From contig CAYSZV010000004.1 in NCBI GenBank assembly GCA_964435595.1, forward strand, positions 1 to 64,000: a stretch of 64,000 nucleotides of DNA. Reading direction: 5' to 3'. A model generated the notes under the pieces. That model was not told the origin of the DNA. It saw nothing but the letters and a program-made list of their open reading frames with translations, and ran no database searches. Numbering within the stretch: the stretch's first letter is position 1; each line of letters begins with the position of its first letter. The DNA comes from Izemoplasma sp964435595 (GTDB lineage Bacteria; Bacillota_I; Bacilli_A; Izemoplasmatales; Izemoplasmataceae). Positions 60,889 to 64,000 of this stretch are shown one piece after another. Position numbers and translations under genes: made by a program.

Positions 60889-61710
60889 TTACTCCTTCAG
60901 TCCTAAAATACGTCTTGCTTCTTGTGGTGAAGCCACGCTTCTGTTATGTTTTTCTGCGAGTTGTACAACTTTCGCTACTAAGTCTTTGTTTCCTTTGGCT
61001 AAGACACCTTTTTCCAAATAGATATTGTCTTCTAATCCCACACGAACATGGCCACCATCAATGATCGCTAGTTCTGCCAATGAGAATTCATATCTTCCAA
61101 TCCCAGCAACACTGTATGTTGCATGTGATGGAATACTGTCTTTTAAGAATAAAAAGTCTCTTACTTCTCCGGTTTGTCCACCATTTACACCTAGAACAAA
61201 ACTAAAATGCATATGGTCTTTTATGATTCCTTTTTTGTATAGTCTCAAGACTTGATCGACATGCATTTTTCCAAAACACTCTAGTTCAGGTAAAATGTTT
61301 TTTGAGTATATTTTATCTGCGAAATATATAATGTCATTTTCGGTATTGATGAAGACTTCATCCCCACCAAAATTGACACTACCACAATCCAATGTACACA
61401 TTTCTGGGTATAATTCTGTTGGCTGTAGTCGGTCATCATTTGTCATCCCAACTGCGCCACCTGTCGACGGTTGAATGATGACATCTGGACATACTTCTTT
61501 GATCGCTTTGATTGCTTCTTTAAAGCGATTAATATCTTGTGTAGGCGTTCCATCATCTTGTCTAACATGAAGATGAATAATGGAAGCGCCAGCTTGATAA
61601 GCACCGAGTGCTTCTCTTTGAATCTCTTCGATTGTATACGGAACATATTCATTATGTTCTTTCAACACTTCTGCACCACAAATCGCTGCGGTAATAATCA
61701 ACTTTTCCAT
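60889..61710 (-). CDS. kce: 3-Keto-5-aminohexanoate cleavage enzyme
   Basis: Kce condenses 3-keto-5-aminohexanoate with acetyl-CoA and splits it into acetoacetate and 3-aminobutyryl-CoA. The 273-residue BKACE-family protein has IIHLHVRQDDGTPTQDINRF (zinc-binding His pair), IIQPSTGGAVGMT, CGSVNFGGD, LGVNGGQTGEVRD and GGHVRVGLEDNIYLEKG. ATG 61710 overlaps the kal stop in a TAATG junction. Confidence 0.96.
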   Translation of the reverse strand: MEKLIITAAICGAEVLKEHNEYVPYTIEEIQREALGAYQAGASIIHLHVRQDDGTPTQDINRFKEAIKAIKEVCPDVIIQPSTGGAVGMTNDDRLQPTELYPEMCTLDCGSVNFGGDEVFINTENDIIYFADKIYSKNILPELECFGKMHVDQVLRLYKKGIIKDHMHFSFVLGVNGGQTGEVRDFLFLKDSIPSHATYSVAGIGRYEFSLAELAIIDGGHVRVGLEDNIYLEKGVLAKGNKDLVAKVVQLAEKHNRSVASPQEARRILGLKE

Positions 61711-62093
61711 TAGAAACGTTGTTTGTCCTTTGGTACGATACATGTTCCTGAAGCACGTGCAACCAATACTTTTTCTTGTAACACTTGAGCGGCACTATCA
61801 CTTAATTCAGGCATAGCTTCAATCACTTTATATGCTTCAAAACTCATTTTTCTTGAAGTGTTTCCCACATGCGTGATTTCACCAATAGCTTCTATATAGT
61901 CTCCAGCGTATAATGGCGCCAAGAACTCTACATTATCATATGCTCTAAATAGTCCTTCATCTCCATCATTACGAATCAACAATTCAGTTGCCACATCACC
62001 AAATAGTTGCATACAATATGCACCATCAACTAATCCACCACCATAATGTGCTTGATGGGCACTGAGTCTCACTCTAATCATTACTTTTTCCAT
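61710..62093 (-). CDS. kal: 3-Aminobutyryl-CoA ammonia lyase
   Basis: Kal removes ammonia from 3-aminobutyryl-CoA to give crotonyl-CoA. The 127-residue hot-dog protein reads VMIRVRLSAHQAHYGGGLVDGAYCMQLFGDVATEL and EFLAPLYAGDYIEAIGEITHVGNTSRKMSFEAYK, both conserved in Kal. It sits next to kce, as in Fusobacterium and Clostridium lysine operons, and starts five bases after atoA. Confidence 0.95.
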   Translation of the reverse strand: MEKVMIRVRLSAHQAHYGGGLVDGAYCMQLFGDVATELLIRNDGDEGLFRAYDNVEFLAPLYAGDYIEAIGEITHVGNTSRKMSFEAYKVIEAMPELSDSAAQVLQEKVLVARASGTCIVPKDKQRF

Positions 62094-62098
62094 TTATA

Positions 62099-62758
62099 TC
62101 ACTCCAATTCCATTTTTTTAGGATTGTTTATAATCAATACAGCTTCCGTTGCTTCTTGAATTGCTTCTAGGGTAAATTCAGGATTATATTCTATCAAATG
62201 AATTCCATCTGGATGTATTTCCATTACACCCATTTCAGTAATTATCATATTCACTTGTGATTTGGCTGTCAATGGTAAGGTACACTCTGTGAGTATCTTC
62301 GCTTTTCCTCTATTGGTATGTGTCATGGCGATGATTACTTTTTTTGCACCAGTCACAAGATCCATTGCTCCACCCATTCCTGGAACCATTTTACCTGGTA
62401 TGATCCAGTTTGCTAAGTTACCTTGTGAATCGACTTGTAAACTTCCCAATACAGTTACATCAACATGTCCACCTCGAATGATTCCAAATGAAGTAGAACT
62501 ATCAAAATACATACCACCAGTCTTCAAAGTAACCGGTTGACCACCTGCATTAGTTATGTCCCAATCTATATTGTCTTCTTGTGGAGCAGGACCAAGTCCA
62601 ATCAATCCGTTTTCACTTTGTAAATTAATGGTTACATCATGGGGAATAAAGTTACCAACTAAGGTAGGTAATCCGATTCCTAAATTCACTACATCTCCAT
62701 CATGCAATTCTTTTGCGACACGATTTGCAATAAAGTTTTTCATTTGCATTTTATCCAT
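62099..62758 (-). CDS. atoA: Acyl-CoA:acetoacetate CoA-transferase, beta subunit
   Basis: AtoA with AtoD moves CoA from butyryl-CoA to the acetoacetate formed by Kce, freeing butyrate. The 219-residue protein has VVNLGIGLPTLVGNFIP, QSENGLIGLGPAP (catalytic Glu in SENG), GGHVDVTVLGSLQVDSQGNLANWIIPGKMVPGMGGAMDLV, and HTNRGKAKIL. The start overlaps the atoD stop in TAATG, with AAGGAGG ahead. Confidence 0.96.
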   Translation of the reverse strand: MDKMQMKNFIANRVAKELHDGDVVNLGIGLPTLVGNFIPHDVTINLQSENGLIGLGPAPQEDNIDWDITNAGGQPVTLKTGGMYFDSSTSFGIIRGGHVDVTVLGSLQVDSQGNLANWIIPGKMVPGMGGAMDLVTGAKKVIIAMTHTNRGKAKILTECTLPLTAKSQVNMIITEMGVMEIHPDGIHLIEYNPEFTLEAIQEATEAVLIINNPKKMELE

Positions 62759-63405
62759 TAGTTTACCTCCTTGACAACATAATCAACAAAGATATGAGGG
62801 GTAATGACATGATCTGGATTTAGTTCTTTAATCACTTGTCTAGCTTGGACAATCACATTATCAGTTGCGGTCGCCATTAAAGGATTAAAGTTTCTTGTCG
62901 TTGCTCTATATGCAACGTTTCCAAACTCATCAACAGTTGTACCATATAAAATTGCTAGGTCTGCTCTTAATGGTAGTTCTAATAAATAATCTGTTCCACC
63001 AACTTTAATAATATCTTTTCCATTTTCTACGATCGTACCAATTCCTGTAGGAGTTAGAAATCCACCAAGCCCACTTCCACCAGCTCTGATTCTTTCTGCT
63101 AGCGTTCCTTGTGGAATCAAATGACAAATCATTTTATTTTCACTCATCAATTGTCCTGCAAGAGGATTTAATCCAATATGTGAAGCAATCAATTTCGATA
63201 CTTGACCATTATCAATTAATTTGCCAACACCTTTACCAGGAAGACCTGCATCATTACAAATAATTGTTAAATCTTTTACATTTGATTTTACAATTTCATC
63301 AACGATAATTTCAGGTGTACCAATACACATGAAACCACCAACCATAATACTCATTCCATCGAATAAATGATTCTTGATTTCTTCTTTCTTTATAAAGTTC
63401 TTCAT
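62758..63405 (-). CDS. atoD: Acyl-CoA:acetoacetate CoA-transferase, alpha subunit
   Basis: The 215-residue partner of AtoA has GMSIMVGGFMCIGTPEIIVDEIV (CoA-binding glycines), CNDAGLPGKGVGKLIDNGQV, HIGLNPLAGQ, GGSGLGGFLTPTGIGT and LELPLRADLAILYGT. Substrate is inferred from the operon; sequence alone would allow acetate or butyrate as acceptor. It starts five bases after the hydratase gene. Confidence 0.95.
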   Translation of the reverse strand: MKNFIKKEEIKNHLFDGMSIMVGGFMCIGTPEIIVDEIVKSNVKDLTIICNDAGLPGKGVGKLIDNGQVSKLIASHIGLNPLAGQLMSENKMICHLIPQGTLAERIRAGGSGLGGFLTPTGIGTIVENGKDIIKVGGTDYLLELPLRADLAILYGTTVDEFGNVAYRATTRNFNPLMATATDNVIVQARQVIKELNPDHVITPHIFVDYVVKEVN

Positions 63406-63409
63406 AGTC

Positions 63410-63826
63410 TTACTCCTTCACTGGCATCAGTTCTGCTTCACCTTTGATTACAACATCACCATTTTGATTGGTTGCAACACAATCGAAATATACTCTATTT
63501 CTTTCTATATTTTTTTCTCTGACAATCACTTCTGCTTTGATTTCATCTCCGAAATACACAGGACGTTTAAACTTTAATGTTTGTCCAATATAGATTGCAC
63601 CTTTGCCAGGCAAATCCATTCCAAAAACTTTAGAGAATAAACTACCTACTAACATCCCATGTGCGATTCTCTTTTTAAACATGGTTCCAGCTGCATATTC
63701 TGCATCAAAATGTGCTGGATTATAATCATTTGATACTTGTCCAAATAATTCAATATCATGTTCTGTAATAACTTTTGTTTGATAGGCACTGTCACCTACG
63801 TTGATTTGATATACTGTTTTACTCAT
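63410..63826 (-). CDS. MaoC-like (R)-specific enoyl-CoA hydratase
   Basis: The 138-residue hot-dog protein has the MaoC/PhaJ hydratase motif FGQVSNDYNPAHFDAEYAAG (catalytic Asp and His) and RIAHGMLVGSLFS. It would hydrate crotonyl-CoA to (R)-3-hydroxybutyryl-CoA or run the reverse. Crotonyl-CoA is the product of Kal, so it fits the lysine operon, but it is not a core gene of the described pathway. It is the first gene visible, with AGGAGGAC ahead of its ATG. The (R) specificity is a family expectation, not proven here. Confidence 0.88.
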   Translation of the reverse strand: MSKTVYQINVGDSAYQTKVITEHDIELFGQVSNDYNPAHFDAEYAAGTMFKKRIAHGMLVGSLFSKVFGMDLPGKGAIYIGQTLKFKRPVYFGDEIKAEVIVREKNIERNRVYFDCVATNQNGDVVIKGEAELMPVKE

Positions 63827-63847
63827 AGTGTCCTCCTAAAATTAATA

Positions 63848-63880
63848 AAAGAGCCGTTTATGCTTTCACATAAACAGCTC
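63848..63880 (-). terminator. Terminator-type hairpin just ahead of the lysine fermentation operon
   Basis: Minus-strand stem GAGCTGTTTATG / CATAAACGGCTC (one G-T pair) with loop TGAAAG, followed by TTTTATT. Only about 20 bases separate it from the first start codon, so no promoter fits in between. The remaining 120 bases to the window edge are AT-rich and hold a weak TATAAT at 63928-63933 (minus strand) and no gene I can support. Confidence 0.7.
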
Positions 63881-64000
63881 ATCACTTTTAAATGACAATG
63901 AACAAAGTGTTCCTTTATTCATCAAAAATTATATTGTAGATCATATAATTTTTTCGGCGAATATATTCCTTCATTTATAGTATCTGACATCTACGTCATT

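Noticed and set aside
499..63826. Mycoplasma-type genetic code (TGA as Trp)
   Set aside because: Several intact genes end in TGA at the expected place (recX, GNAT, ptb overlap), tryptophans are TGG, and a complete prfB is present.
63850..63870. cre site in the hairpin before the lysine operon (TGAAAGCATAAACG)
   Set aside because: It lacks the central CG and is fully explained as the loop and arm of the terminator hairpin.
1..64000. CRISPR arrays, insertion sequences, prophage or integration sites
   Set aside because: No regularly spaced direct repeats, transposase or phage-type genes, or tRNA-flanked repeats were seen in reading both strands.

Overview
The window is AT-rich and almost entirely coding, with most genes on the minus strand. 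TGA ends several genes (recX, the GNAT gene) and a complete prfB is present, so the code is standard and not the Mycoplasma one. A T-box ahead of leuS, an FMN riboswitch, long HPF, SecA with an SEC-C tail, RNase J, CcpA-type cre motifs, strong Shine-Dalgarno sites and many TGnTATAAT promoters point to a low-GC Firmicute or a deep, standard-code Mycoplasmatota/Izemoplasma/Haloplasma-like lineage. No rRNA, tRNA, CRISPR array or insertion sequence was seen. The exact taxon is inference.

Layout. 1-500: start of a riboflavin ECF transporter gene (ribU-like) under an FMN riboswitch. 500-16600: a DUF4259 gene, glgP, then a run transcribed leftwards, secA-prfB-yitT-S41 protease-recX-glgB-glgC-glgDA, in which glgD and glgA are fused into one frame. 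hpf precedes secA, and a shrunken comFC-like gene sits where comFC normally stands. 17000-25100: a DnaQ-like exonuclease, a GNAT enzyme, and a branched-chain 2-oxo-acid fermentation operon (P-loop protein, vorD-B-A-C, ptb, buk, unknown transporter-like protein) with a good promoter and a cre-like site just downstream of the start point. 25100-32600: Pr6Pr membrane protein, polysaccharide deacetylase, T-box-leuS, small membrane proteins, YtqA radical SAM protein, FTR1 iron permease.

32600-42250: a complete-looking glutamate fermentation operon of the methylaspartate route (mutS, mutL, mutE, mal, then citD-E-F-C-XG acting as citramalate lyase), missing only mesaconase. It has its own promoter, a cre-like site, a 30-codon leader ORF and a leader terminator. 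42250-55200: housekeeping genes (lemA-like, metK, a membrane protein with a degenerate HD-GYP domain, pgpA, fmt, priA, an ATPase, a HAD phosphatase, RNase J) and unknown membrane proteins. 55200-63850: a lysine fermentation operon (maoC-like, atoD, atoA, kal, kce, kdd, kamA, kamB, kamD, kamE), again behind a terminator hairpin that leaves no room for a promoter.

Together the genes describe an anaerobe that stores glycogen and ferments lysine, glutamate and branched-chain amino acids. Two routes depend on adenosylcobalamin. ATP is made by butyrate kinase-type steps. The carbon-control motifs and leader terminators suggest these operons are switched by sugar supply and by a further, unidentified signal. 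The most unusual points are the kamB gene that seems to start at ATT in a TAATT junction, the GlgD-GlgA fusion, the leader ORF/terminator before mutS, and the unclassified membrane protein after buk.
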